The position numbers and the translations under genes were made by a program. This document shows, piece after piece, positions 6,450-14,041 of a DNA stretch of 17,246 nucleotides. The notes under the pieces are model-generated. The model saw nothing but the letters and a program-made list of their open reading frames with translations, had not been told where the DNA came from and did not search any database. The stretch covers positions 2,092,290 through 2,109,535 of the forward strand of contig NC_017059.1 of the NCBI RefSeq assembly GCF_000284415.1. Reading direction: 5' to 3'. The stretch is from Pararhodospirillum photometricum DSM 122 (lineage in GTDB: Bacteria > Pseudomonadota > Alphaproteobacteria > Rhodospirillales > Rhodospirillaceae). Within the stretch, counting starts at the first letter, position 1, and each line of letters begins with the position of its first letter.

Positions 6450-7388
6450 TCACCCGCGGGCGGCCCGACGCAGGCGGTCATTGATGGCCTCTCCCACGCC
6501 GGCCTCCGGGATGGGCGACACGGCGATGCCCGAGGCCCCCAGGGTATCGAGGGCGCGCAGCATGGCAAACAAGTGGGCCGCCGCCTCGACCAGATCGGCG
6601 CGGGGGCTGAGGTTCAAGGCCGCCCCCGCCACCGGCCCGAAGCCCAGCAGAACCTCGCCCGGGGTCACAGAGGTGGCATTGAGACGCACGGGGGTTGCCG
6701 GGGCATAGTGGCGCAGAAGGCGGCCTGGGGATTTGGGCGCGGTGTCGTCGTGATCCGAGGTGTCGGCGCTCTCGACGGACTCGCCCAAGACCTGGGCCAA
6801 GGTGGCCCGGTCGATGCCGCCCGGGCGCAACAAAACGGGCCGACCGGTCGAAAGGTCGAGCACCGTGCTTTCCAGACCGACCGCACATGGGCCGCCGTCC
6901 AAAATGAGATCAACCAGGGACCCCAGGCCCTCCTCGACGTGGCGGGCCGTCGTCGGACTGACCCGCCCCGAGGGGTTGGCACTGGGCGCCGCCACCGGCA
7001 CGTGGCAGGCCCGCAGCAGGTCGCGGGCCAGCGGGTGGGCCGGCACCCGCACCGCTGCCGTGGGCAGGCCGGCCGAGACCAGCAAGGACAAGGCGCTCTC
7101 GGGACGGCGCGGTAGAACCAGGGTCAAGGGACCGGGCCAGAAGCGCTCGGCCAGTCGCAAGGCCCGCGCCTCGGGCACCACGTCGGCCCAGGCGGCCTCG
7201 GCGTCGGGATAATGCACGATGAGAGGATTGAAGCGCGGGCGTCCCTTGGCCGCAAAAATCCGGGCAACCGCATGATCGTCGCGGGCGTTGGCGCCCAGGC
7301 CGTACACGGTTTCCGTGGGGAAAGCGACGAGCCCGCCCTGGGCCAGCCGCGCCGCCGCTTCGGCCAGACGCTGGGAGGCCTCGCTCAC
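6450..7388 (-). CDS. tsaC: L-threonylcarbamoyladenylate synthase (TsaC/Sua5 family)
   Basis: This enzyme makes threonylcarbamoyl-AMP from threonine, bicarbonate and ATP, the first step of the t6A37 modification of ANN-decoding tRNAs in the cytoplasm. The YrdC/Sua5 signature is clear: VAFPTETVYGLGANA (residues 21-35), FAAKGRPRFNPLIVH (about 45-59) and APSANPSGRVSPT near the middle. At 312 residues it is the longer Sua5-type form: after the YrdC domain come the linker KSPGRLLRHYAPATP and a C-terminal Sua5 domain. I choose GTG 7388 because it overlaps the stop of the cysQ-like gene by 4 bp (GTGA) and gives a normal N-terminus; a longer reading to 7523 only duplicates cysQ sequence out of frame. 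It is probably cotranscribed with cysQ. Confidence 0.92.
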   Translation of the reverse strand: MSEASQRLAEAAARLAQGGLVAFPTETVYGLGANARDDHAVARIFAAKGRPRFNPLIVHYPDAEAAWADVVPEARALRLAERFWPGPLTLVLPRRPESALSLLVSAGLPTAAVRVPAHPLARDLLRACHVPVAAPSANPSGRVSPTTARHVEEGLGSLVDLILDGGPCAVGLESTVLDLSTGRPVLLRPGGIDRATLAQVLGESVESADTSDHDDTAPKSPGRLLRHYAPATPVRLNATSVTPGEVLLGFGPVAGAALNLSPRADLVEAAAHLFAMLRALDTLGASGIAVSPIPEAGVGEAINDRLRRAARG

Positions 7389-8224
7389 GCCTCCAGGCCC
7401 CGGGCCACGAAATGGGGGTTCAAGAACCCGTCCCGTTGACCATAAGTCAGGTCCTGTCCGTTCAGGGTGCGCACCGAGCCGCCGGCGGCCCGCAGCACGG
7501 CGTGGGCGGCACAGGTATCCCACTCCGAGGTGGGGCCCAAGCGGGGATACAGGTCGGCCAGACCCTCGGCGATGCGGCAGAACTTGAGACTGCTGCCCGC
7601 CAGCAGCCGCCCGGCCACCGGCAGATCACGCAAAAAGAGTTCCATCGCATCGTCGTTGCCGTGGCTGCGGCTGGCGATCACCGTGGCACCGGCGGCGGGC
7701 ACGCTGCGACAATGCAGGGGACGAGTAGCGTGACGACCGCGTAGAAAGGCCGCTCCGGGCTTGCTGTTGTCGGCGGGACGATAGCCCCAAAAGGTCATTT
7801 CCAGCGCCGGGCAGTGGACAATGCCGAACACTGGGCACCCTTTGTGGACCAGACCCAGGTTGACGGTGAACTCGCCATTGCGTTTTATGAACTCTCGCGT
7901 GCCATCGAGAGGGTCCACCAGCCAGAAGGGCCCGCCGGTCAGGGTCGGCACCCGGCCGGCGGCGACCGACTCCTCGGCGACCACGGGCAGGTCCGGGGTG
8001 AGACGAGCCAAGCCTTCCAGGATGACCGCCTCGGCCCGGGTGTCGGCCTCGGTCACCGGACTGCGATCGGCCTTGGTTCCCACGTCGAACGCGGTGGTGT
8101 AGACGGCCAAAATGGCCTCGCCGGCGTCGTGGGCGAGGGCCAGCAGGCGTTGGAGGAGGGCCGGGTCGGGCGCGCCCGCTATCAGGGAATCAGTCGCATG
8201 AACCATGGAAGTCTTCATAACCAT
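7385..8224 (-). CDS. cysQ: 3'(2'),5'-bisphosphate nucleotidase, CysQ type
   Basis: A member of the inositol monophosphatase-like, Mg-dependent, lithium-sensitive phosphatases; CysQ removes the 3' phosphate from PAP produced during sulfate assimilation. Metal-site motifs are in order: SPVTEAD (about residues 55-61), EE (84-85), WLVDPLDGTREF (101-112), and a C-terminal WDTCAAHAVLRAAGG that supplies the last metal-binding Asp. It is about 279 residues from ATG 8224, normal for the family. In-frame ATGs at 8218 and 8206 are equally possible; none has a strong ribosome site, and the predicted promoter (start near 8230) would favour 8206. It overlaps tsaC by 4 bp. Sugar-phosphate (inositol monophosphatase) activity cannot be excluded from sequence alone. 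Confidence 0.9.
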   Translation of the reverse strand: MVMKTSMVHATDSLIAGAPDPALLQRLLALAHDAGEAILAVYTTAFDVGTKADRSPVTEADTRAEAVILEGLARLTPDLPVVAEESVAAGRVPTLTGGPFWLVDPLDGTREFIKRNGEFTVNLGLVHKGCPVFGIVHCPALEMTFWGYRPADNSKPGAAFLRGRHATRPLHCRSVPAAGATVIASRSHGNDDAMELFLRDLPVAGRLLAGSSLKFCRIAEGLADLYPRLGPTSEWDTCAAHAVLRAAGGSVRTLNGQDLTYGQRDGFLNPHFVARGLEA

Positions 8225-8236
8225 GAGGGGAAAAGG

Positions 8237-8265
8237 AGTTTTGGCGGGCGGGAGCGCCCTGTCAA
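8237..8265 (-). promoter_or_regulatory. Possible promoter of the cysQ-tsaC operon
   Basis: Minus strand TTGACA (8265-8260), a 17-bp spacer and AAAACT (8242-8237). The -35 is perfect and the -10 poor (3 of 6). The predicted start near 8230 leaves a short leader before the ATG at 8206. Confidence 0.4.
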
Positions 8266-8307
8266 GAGCACTTCCCCGCCTATTTTGCACCGCGAAAGGC
8301 CGGGGTC

Positions 8308-9240
8308 ATGAGCGCCCTGGCCACCGGCCTGACCCTGAGCGCCGGGGTGGTGGCGGGTCTTGGGGGGCTGCGCGCCTGGTTGATCCGCGCCTTTCGCATC
8401 CGCGACCGGGCGCCGGTTGCCACCCCCGAGGCCCTGGGCCTGACAGCGGAGCGGGTCCGTGTGCGCGGTGTTCGCGGCAAGAGCTTGGACACCTTGCTGT
8501 TTTTGCCCCACCCCGGACGGCCGGTGGTGGTGGTGGTGCATGGCTGGGGGGCCAGCGCCTCGCACATGCTGGTCCTGGTGCCGCCGGTTCTCAAGGCGGG
8601 GTTCAACGCCGTCTTGTTCGATGCGCGGGGGCACGGCGGCAGCGACGACGACACGTTTGCCTCCCTGCCGCGCTTTGCCGAGGACGCCGAGGCCGTCTTG
8701 GCTTTTTTGCGCCGGCGGGGCCTGGGGCCTTTGGTCTTGCTTGGGCACTCGGTGGGAGCGGGCGCTGTTCTCCTGTGCGCGTCCCGCGATGCCGAGGTGG
8801 CGGCGGTCGTGTCGCTTGCGGCGTTCTCCCATCCCCGACCGATCATGGAAGCGTGGATGGCGGCCTATCGGATCCCGCGCTGGCCCTTTTGGCCGGTGAT
8901 CTTGGCGGTAGTGCAGGCGTCCATCGGCTTTCGCTTTGACACCATCGCTCCCGTCACCACCGCCCCCCGGGTGCGGGCCCCCTTGCTGTTGGTGCACGGC
9001 GACTCCGACACCACGGTCCCCCCGTGGCATGCCGAGGTTCTGGCCCGGGTGGTTCCGCACGCCCGGGTCCTGCGCCTGCCCGAGGTGGGACACGATGATC
9101 CCGAGGGTTTCTCCCGCCATGAAGACGAAATTCTGGCCTGGATCCACGAGGCCCTTGGCGGCCCCCCGGGAAACGAGGTGCCTGGGGAAGCCGCGCCGGC
9201 CCAACCCGCCTTGCACCCGGATAGACCTCCGCTACACTAG
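8308..9240 (+). CDS. Alpha/beta hydrolase
   Basis: A 310-residue alpha/beta-hydrolase fold protein. After a hydrophobic N-terminal segment (about residues 5-28, possibly a membrane anchor) come VVVVVHGWG (73-81, oxyanion-hole strand), FDARGHGGS (104-112), the nucleophile elbow GHSVGAG with Ser148 (146-152), HGDSDTTVP with Asp234 as the likely acid (230-238), and His262 in VGHDD. The triad is complete, so it is likely active as an esterase, lipase or peptidase; the substrate cannot be told. The last 25 residues are Pro/Ala-rich and probably disordered. It is divergent from cysQ with an 83-bp gap and stands 32 bp before the asmA-like gene on the same strand, possibly in one transcript. Confidence 0.87.
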   Translation: MSALATGLTLSAGVVAGLGGLRAWLIRAFRIRDRAPVATPEALGLTAERVRVRGVRGKSLDTLLFLPHPGRPVVVVVHGWGASASHMLVLVPPVLKAGFNAVLFDARGHGGSDDDTFASLPRFAEDAEAVLAFLRRRGLGPLVLLGHSVGAGAVLLCASRDAEVAAVVSLAAFSHPRPIMEAWMAAYRIPRWPFWPVILAVVQASIGFRFDTIAPVTTAPRVRAPLLLVHGDSDTTVPPWHAEVLARVVPHARVLRLPEVGHDDPEGFSRHEDEILAWIHEALGGPPGNEVPGEAAPAQPALHPDRPPLH

Positions 9241-9272
9241 GTCTTCCGAATGGGCTGGGGGAGACAGGGCGG

Positions 9273-9788
9273 ATGCGCACCCTTTTGGCAGGACTCGTGC
9301 TGGGCCTGATCTTGCTCGTTGGCACGATCTTGGTTCTGCCGTCACTGATCGACTGGAACCAGTATCGCGGCCGTCTTGCCGACGAAGTCCGCAACATCAC
9401 CGGCCGCACGTTGACGGTGCATGGGGACCTGTCTTTGCGCCTCTTCCCCCAGCCAGCTCTGGCGGCGGAAAACGTCACGCTGTCCAACCTTCCCGATGCC
9501 CGTGACCCGGTGATGGCCTCGATGGAGGCCTTGCGGGTCCGCCTGTCGCTGCCGGCTCTGCTGCACGGCCGGGTCGAGGCCAGCGCCGTTGAGATTATCC
9601 GCCCGACCCTGCTTCTGGAACAACTCCCCAACGGACAGCGCAACTGGATCTTGAAGACGGGGGTGGGAGGGGGCGGCTCGGCCGGAGGCCCCTTACCCCC
9701 CCTCGGGCGAAGCCCGCCCCGCCCCGCCCCTGGGTGGGCTGGCCCTGGGCGGGCTGGCGGTGGCTTTTCACAGCGTCCGGGTGGTTGA
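9273..9788 (+). CDS. AsmA-family protein, N-terminal part (frameshifted)
   Basis: AsmA-type proteins are large inner-membrane-anchored periplasmic proteins of the bridge-like lipid transfer group, involved in outer-membrane lipid balance. This part holds the N-terminal transmembrane anchor (LLAGLVLGLILLVGTILVLP, about residues 4-23), then DWNQYRGRLADEVRNITGR and VHGDLSLRLFPQPALAAENV, the conserved AsmA start, and continues normally to NWILKTG at about residue 130. After that the frame becomes low-complexity Gly/Pro and stops at 9788, while the AsmA sequence continues in the next frame (+1). The start has GGGGGAG nine bases upstream. The gene is best read as one with the next feature, about 1,097 codons in total, disrupted by one extra base. 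Confidence 0.85.
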   Translation: MRTLLAGLVLGLILLVGTILVLPSLIDWNQYRGRLADEVRNITGRTLTVHGDLSLRLFPQPALAAENVTLSNLPDARDPVMASMEALRVRLSLPALLHGRVEASAVEIIRPTLLLEQLPNGQRNWILKTGVGGGGSAGGPLPPLGRSPPRPAPGWAGPGRAGGGFSQRPGG

Positions 9789-12564
9789 TGGCACCGTGCG
9801 CCTGCGCCTACCCGCCTCCGACATTGATGAAATGATCACCGGCCTCGCCCTGACCTTTCGCGCGCAAGCCGAGGACGGGTCTTTTAGCGTACAAGGCGGC
9901 CTGACCACCCGGGGCCTGGACCTGACCTTGAAAGGCACGCTGGGCGCCCCGACCGCTGACCCGTCGCGCGCCTTGTCCCTGAGCGTGGATTTTCCTGCCG
10001 GCGGCGTTCGCGCGGAGTACACGGGCAGCGTCGGCGTTGCGCCGCTTGCCCTGAGCGGAACCCTGGGCCTGGGCATCGACAATGCCTCCCGGCTGGCGCA
10101 AACCCTGGCCCAACGCCTGAACGCCACGCTGCCGGCCCTGCCCCTGCCCCTGGACGGCAAGGCCGGCCTCAACGCCCGGCTGAGTGCGGCGCCAGACGGC
10201 TTGGCCCTGGACGACTTGGTGATTCGGGTGGGCCCCACCGAGGCGCGGGGCTCCCTCGGGGTCAGTCTGGGGGCCGTTCCCCGCCTGAGCTCGGCGCTGC
10301 GCCTGACCCGCCTTGACCTTGACGCCTGGACCCGCCTGGGTCCGGGCCACGAGACAACCAGCGCCCCGCCCCCTCCCCCGGAAGCCCCGGACGGCCTCTC
10401 CGTCCCCCTGCCCGCCCCCGAAGCGACCCCCGCCTTTACCCTGCCCACAGCCTTGGAAGCCTCCCTGGACCTGAGCGCCGATGCCGTGTTGCTTAAGGGC
10501 AGTGCCCTGCGCGACGTGGCAGTGACGGCGCAACTGGCTAAGGGGACGCTGTCCCTGCCCCGCCTCAAAGCCCGCCTCCCCGGGGCCTCCGACCTGGAGG
10601 CGCAGGGCCGGCTTGTCGCGCGGGACGGTAAGCCGGTTTTGGAGGCCGGCCTCACGGCCACCTCCAACGACTTGCGGGCCTTGCTGGCCTGGGCCGGCTT
10701 TGACGCACGCACCGTGCCAGGAGAGCGGCTGCGCGCCTTGGACCTGCAAGCCAGCCTCACCGGATCCCCGGACCTGATCCGTCTCACCAGCCTGACCCTG
10801 ACCCTTGACACGACCACGGTGCGCGGGGCGGCGGTGCTGCGGCCGGGGGAGCGGCCCGGGCTGGGCCTGACCCTGATCGCCGACACCCTCAACCTCGACG
10901 CCTACCGCCCGTCCCCCCCGCCCCGGGCGCCGGGCCTATGGCTCGCAGGCCTCGACGGCCTCAACGCCCTTGACGCCAACCTGGACCTCCGGGTGGGACG
11001 GCTGATCGTGGGGGAGGAGACCCTGGAGGGCGTCAGCCTGCAAGGCTCCCTCATCCAGGGGCGGCTTAACCTAACCCAAGGGGGCGTGGCCCGGGCCCTG
11101 GGAGGAGCCGCCCTGACCCTGACAGGCGGACTTTCGGGCTTCGGGGGGCAGCCCACTTTCCACGGTTTTGGGGTTGGCGTGACGGTGCCCACCCCGGCTC
11201 GGACCCTCCACGCCTTGCGCCTTGCGTCGCCGGCATTTCTCACCGAGGGGCCGCTGGCGGTTTCCGCTGTGCTTGACGGCCCCCTGGGCGCCCTGTCTCT
11301 GGACAGCACCACCCACCTCGCGGACCTTGATCTTCAGGTCAGTGGCACCCTTAACAACCTTGTCTCCGGCCTGCCGACCATTGATCTTGGCCTGGATCTG
11401 GCCCATCCCGACACCCAGGCCCTGGTGCGGACCCTTGCGCCCGAGACCTCGCTGCGCGGTCCCTTGGGGCCCCTGCGCTTCCAAGGCCAACTCAGCGGTG
11501 GCGTGCTCTCTGGCCTGTCCTTGAAAAACATTGAGGCTTCGGTGGGACCGACCCAGGTCACGGGCACCCTCGACCTGACCGTGCTCGCCCTGCGACCGCG
11601 CCTGTCCGGGCAGTTGCAAAGCCCGGACCTTGACCTGACGCCATTCCTGCCCGTGCAACGGGCGGCCGCCCTGCTCCCCTCCGGGCGCCTGCCTCCCCGG
11701 GCTTTCACCGTCATACCGGTGGCCCTGACCAGCAGCGGCCCCGCCACGCCGTGGCCGGACACGCCGCTCGCCCTGGACGCCCTTGGCTTGGTCAACGCCA
11801 CCGTGACCCTGGACGCCGGGCGGGTGCGCTGGGACACCCTGGTCTTTGAAACCCCCAGCCTTGACCTCCAGCTTGAGGATGGCGTTTTGACCCTGACCGA
11901 CGGCAAGGCCAGGATCGGAGGGGGCTCCCTGCTCGGCAAGGGACGTCTGAGCGTGGCGCCAGTACCGGGCTGGACCCTCGACCTTGAGGGCCGGGATATC
12001 GCCCTGGATCAAGCCGGCCCTTCTGCCCTGGCGCGGGGCCGCCTGGGCTTTGACCTAGCCCTGACCGCCCAGGGCGCCTCGGTACGGGCCGTGGTGGGCT
12101 CCCTGGCCGGAACGGGCCGGCTCGACCTCAAACAGGCCGATTGGCGGGGCGAGCCCGGTACCGGACGGGGTCTAAGCGTTATTCTGGAGGCCTTGGGGCT
12201 GATCAATCGCGTCACCGGCGCACCGGGAACCGATGTGAGCGGCCCGCTCACCATCGAACGGGGCGTGGTGGCGTTCGATCCCCTGACCCTGGGCCCGCAT
12301 GGCCGCCTGACCGGCGCCCTGGATCTGGCGACCTGGAGCATCACGGCGGCGGGACACCTGCCCCTGGAGGGCAAAACACCCCTCAAGGGCGTTAAACTCC
12401 CCGACCCCCTGCCCGTGACCGTGAGCGGCTCCCTGGATCGCCCCGTGATCCGCGTCGCCTCCCTCCCGGCAACACCCCGACCGCAGGACGACGACCCGGT
12501 CCCCGCCGCCGCCCCCGTCGCCCCCCGCCCCGTCCTGGAAACCTTGCCACCGCCCCCCCGCTAA
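9760..12564 (+). CDS. AsmA-family protein, C-terminal part (frameshifted from the preceding frame)
   Basis: About 934 residues from a GTG at 9760; the frame is in fact open from 9655, so this GTG is just the first in-frame start and has no good ribosome site. The text continues the AsmA protein without a gap: LGGLAVAFHSVRVVDGTVRL corresponds to the first repeat after the anchor domain. The body is rich in alternating beta-strand patterns (LDLTLKGTL, LDLQLEDGVLTLTDGKA), as expected for the long beta-groove of the family. The C-terminal AsmA_2-like region includes GTGRGLSVILEALGLINRVTG and ends with LPVTVSGSLDRPVIRV. A Pro-rich linker lies at about residues 200-225 and a Pro/Ala-rich tail closes the protein. 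Copy d of the palindrome follows the stop by 21 bp. Confidence 0.87.
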   Translation: MAFHSVRVVDGTVRLRLPASDIDEMITGLALTFRAQAEDGSFSVQGGLTTRGLDLTLKGTLGAPTADPSRALSLSVDFPAGGVRAEYTGSVGVAPLALSGTLGLGIDNASRLAQTLAQRLNATLPALPLPLDGKAGLNARLSAAPDGLALDDLVIRVGPTEARGSLGVSLGAVPRLSSALRLTRLDLDAWTRLGPGHETTSAPPPPPEAPDGLSVPLPAPEATPAFTLPTALEASLDLSADAVLLKGSALRDVAVTAQLAKGTLSLPRLKARLPGASDLEAQGRLVARDGKPVLEAGLTATSNDLRALLAWAGFDARTVPGERLRALDLQASLTGSPDLIRLTSLTLTLDTTTVRGAAVLRPGERPGLGLTLIADTLNLDAYRPSPPPRAPGLWLAGLDGLNALDANLDLRVGRLIVGEETLEGVSLQGSLIQGRLNLTQGGVARALGGAALTLTGGLSGFGGQPTFHGFGVGVTVPTPARTLHALRLASPAFLTEGPLAVSAVLDGPLGALSLDSTTHLADLDLQVSGTLNNLVSGLPTIDLGLDLAHPDTQALVRTLAPETSLRGPLGPLRFQGQLSGGVLSGLSLKNIEASVGPTQVTGTLDLTVLALRPRLSGQLQSPDLDLTPFLPVQRAAALLPSGRLPPRAFTVIPVALTSSGPATPWPDTPLALDALGLVNATVTLDAGRVRWDTLVFETPSLDLQLEDGVLTLTDGKARIGGGSLLGKGRLSVAPVPGWTLDLEGRDIALDQAGPSALARGRLGFDLALTAQGASVRAVVGSLAGTGRLDLKQADWRGEPGTGRGLSVILEALGLINRVTGAPGTDVSGPLTIERGVVAFDPLTLGPHGRLTGALDLATWSITAAGHLPLEGKTPLKGVKLPDPLPVTVSGSLDRPVIRVASLPATPRPQDDDPVPAAAPVAPRPVLETLPPPPR

Positions 12565-12583
12565 CCAAGAGCGTCAAGGAACG

Positions 12584-12617
12584 CAGGGGTCTGGGGAGGC
12601 CGGCCTCCCCAGCCTTC
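12584..12617. repeat. Palindromic intergenic element, copy d
   Basis: The core CTGGGGAGGCCGGCCTCCCCAG is a perfect 22-bp palindrome (12591-12612), flanked by the usual AGGGGT and CCTT ends. It sits in the 58 bp between the converging stops of the AsmA gene (12564) and the padR-type gene (12623). Confidence 0.85.
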
Positions 12618-12622
12618 TCCCT

Positions 12623-12955
12623 TTACTCCCGCTCCCCCCCCCGAGCGGCGTCCTCGTCGTCCTCAAACAACTCCCGCCACAACTCGCGCACCTTGGCCCG
12701 CGCCTCGCCCAAGGCCTGGGCCCCCTCGGGGGTCAGGGTGTACAGGCGGCGCGCGCGCTTGCCGGTCCCTTCGGCGCTGACGCTAAGATAGCCCTTGGCG
12801 GCCAAGCCATGCAGCATGGGATAGAGCGTTCCCGGGCTTATGTCGTATTGATGGTGGCGCAGCTCCTCAATAATCCAGGCGCCATAGACCGGCGCCTTGG
12901 CAGCGTGCAGCAAGATATGCAGCCGGATCAGGCCCGCAAAGAGATCCTTGTCCAC
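12623..12955 (-). CDS. PadR-family transcriptional regulator
   Basis: A 110-residue winged-helix repressor. The PadR pattern is clear: YGAWIIEELRHHQYDISPGTLYPMLHGLAAKGYL (about residues 24-57) is the recognition helix and wing entry, followed by GKRARRLYTLTPEGAQAL in the wing; the short C-terminal helix (KVRELWRELFEDDED) serves for dimerisation, as in PadR subfamily 2. The start is the GTG at 12955, decided by a perfect AAGGAGG six bases upstream (12962-12968). It is divergent from a TauE/SafE-type permease, which it probably controls. A TATCGAA-T-TTCGATA inverted repeat in the shared intergenic region is a good operator candidate. The effector is unknown. Confidence 0.92.
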   Translation of the reverse strand: MDKDLFAGLIRLHILLHAAKAPVYGAWIIEELRHHQYDISPGTLYPMLHGLAAKGYLSVSAEGTGKRARRLYTLTPEGAQALGEARAKVRELWRELFEDDEDAARGGERE

Positions 12956-13019
12956 GAGCGTCCTCCTTTGTGTCTGGTTTGGGTCTCGCTCCCGGCATCG
13001 GGGGTCGCAACAAAAAAGC

Positions 13020-13068
13020 GGGGAGAGGGGAGAAGGGGAGAGGGGAGAAGGGGAGAAGGGGAGTGGGG
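13020..13068 (+). repeat. Polypurine tract with seven GGGG runs
   Basis: Seven runs of GGGG separated by AGA, AGAA or AGT, all purines except one T, in the padR-permease intergenic region. On the plus strand it has the form of a potential G-quadruplex; on the minus strand it is a C/T tract upstream of padR. It looks like a tandem expansion of a 7-8 bp unit. Confidence 0.75.
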
Positions 13069-13144
13069 AACGCGGCCCCCACCTGAGGCGATGCCCCAGC
13101 CCCTTTTTTCTGTCGGGTTGGGAGGGGCTTTAGACGTTTTTCGT

Positions 13145-13159
13145 TATCGAATTTCGATA
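13145..13159. promoter_or_regulatory. Candidate PadR operator (perfect inverted repeat)
   Basis: TATCGAA, centre T, TTCGATA: a perfect 7-1-7 inverted repeat, 52 bp before the permease ATG and about 190 bp before padR. It stands out as AT-rich in GC-rich surroundings and probably overlaps the permease promoter. Assignment to the neighbouring PadR protein is inference from location. Confidence 0.55.
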
Positions 13160-13210
13160 TACGAGGGTACTCTGGGCAGCGCCCCTTCTTAACTTTGGGA
13201 GAGCTGTGGG

Positions 13211-13975
13211 ATGGACATTCTTCTGGTTAGCCTCGCGGCCATGATCGCCTCTAGCGTGTCTTTGGTGTCAGGCTTTGGCCTGGGAACCGTTCTCCTGCCC
13301 GCCTTTGCCTTGATGATGCCGCTGCCCACGGCGATCGCGGCGGCGGCGCTGGTTCATTTGCTTCAGAGCGGCTTTAAGCTTCTGGCCACGGGTCGCGCGG
13401 CGCAGTGGGGGATCGTGGTGCGCTTTGGCCTGCCGGCGGTGGCGGGATCCCTGGCTGGAGCCTCGGCGTTGGTGGTTTTGGGAACCGGCCCCGAGCTTGC
13501 CGTGCCCTGGGGAGCCGACGTCTTGATGACCGTCAAGCCCCTCAACGTCGCAGTGGGCCTGATCCTCATTGCGTTTGCTCTGGGCGATCGGCCCATCGCC
13601 CGTACTGGTCAAAGCCTGCCCGTGGCGGTGGGGGGGCTGTTCTCTGGTTTCCTCGGGGGGGTGTCGGGCATTCAAGGGGCGCTGCGTTCGGCGGTTTTAT
13701 CGCGCGTTGGGCTCGACAAAACCGCTTTCATCGCTACCGGCGCCGTCACCGCCGCCCTGGTCGATACCAGCCGAGTCCTGGTCTATGGCCTGAGCGCCGC
13801 CGATGCCCTGGCCGGTGCTCCCCCTGCCCTGCTCGCCAGTGCCATTATCGCCGCCGCCCTTGGGGTGGCGGTGGGAACCCGGGTGGTGGGGAAAATGACG
13901 GACCAAGCGGTCCATACGGTGACCCGGGGGCTTTTGGTGGTTTTTGGCGGGCTTTTGTGTGTTGGAGTCCTTTAG
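13211..13975 (+). CDS. Sulfite exporter TauE/SafE (TSUP) family permease
   Basis: A 254-residue integral inner-membrane protein with about seven to eight hydrophobic segments (for example 3-24, 29-50, 68-88, 110-125, 137-152, 173-190, 203-222, 236-252). The pattern is that of the TSUP family: an N-terminal half and a C-terminal half each starting with a glycine-rich helix, here VSGFGLGTVLLP (about 19-30) and GGLFSGFLGGVSGIQG (about 141-156). Family members move sulfite, sulfoacetate, taurine-derived or other organosulfur anions; the substrate is not predictable here. The start is supported by GGGAGAG seven bases before the ATG. It is divergent from the PadR regulator, which suggests induction by a substrate or stress compound. 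Copy e of the palindrome follows its stop. Confidence 0.85.
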   Translation: MDILLVSLAAMIASSVSLVSGFGLGTVLLPAFALMMPLPTAIAAAALVHLLQSGFKLLATGRAAQWGIVVRFGLPAVAGSLAGASALVVLGTGPELAVPWGADVLMTVKPLNVAVGLILIAFALGDRPIARTGQSLPVAVGGLFSGFLGGVSGIQGALRSAVLSRVGLDKTAFIATGAVTAALVDTSRVLVYGLSAADALAGAPPALLASAIIAAALGVAVGTRVVGKMTDQAVHTVTRGLLVVFGGLLCVGVL

Positions 13976-13987
13976 AGATCAGAAGAG

Positions 13988-14018
13988 AGGCTGGGGAGGC
14001 GGGCCTCCCAAGCCCCCT
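13988..14018. repeat. Palindromic intergenic element, copy e
   Basis: AGGCTGGGGAGGCGGGCCTCCCAAGCCCCCT, a slightly eroded copy. It lies in the 66 bp between the converging stops of the permease gene (13975) and the CheD-like gene (14042). Confidence 0.75.
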
Positions 14019-14041
14019 CGCTCCTGGAAAAGGATGGTTGG

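Noticed and set aside
5045..6568. Longer start (6568) for the binding protein
   Set aside because: The extra 93 residues translate a degenerate palindrome and C-rich DNA, and would bury the Tat signal inside the protein.
4413..7115. Long plus-strand frames of 237, 483 and 316 codons opposite the protease, binding-protein and tsaC genes
   Set aside because: They are Gly/Arg/His-rich shadows caused by high G+C; the minus-strand products carry full family motifs.
8215..9216. Minus-strand frame of 333 codons opposite the alpha/beta hydrolase
   Set aside because: Gln/Gly/His-rich shadow; the plus strand has a complete catalytic triad in order.
9768..12012. Minus-strand frames of 374 and 313 codons opposite the AsmA-family gene
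   Set aside because: Arg/Ser/Gln-rich low-complexity shadows of a GC-rich gene.
13020..13068. Tandem G-rich tract as a CRISPR or coding repeat
   Set aside because: The units are only 7-8 bp and the frames through it are short, low-complexity and without a family match.
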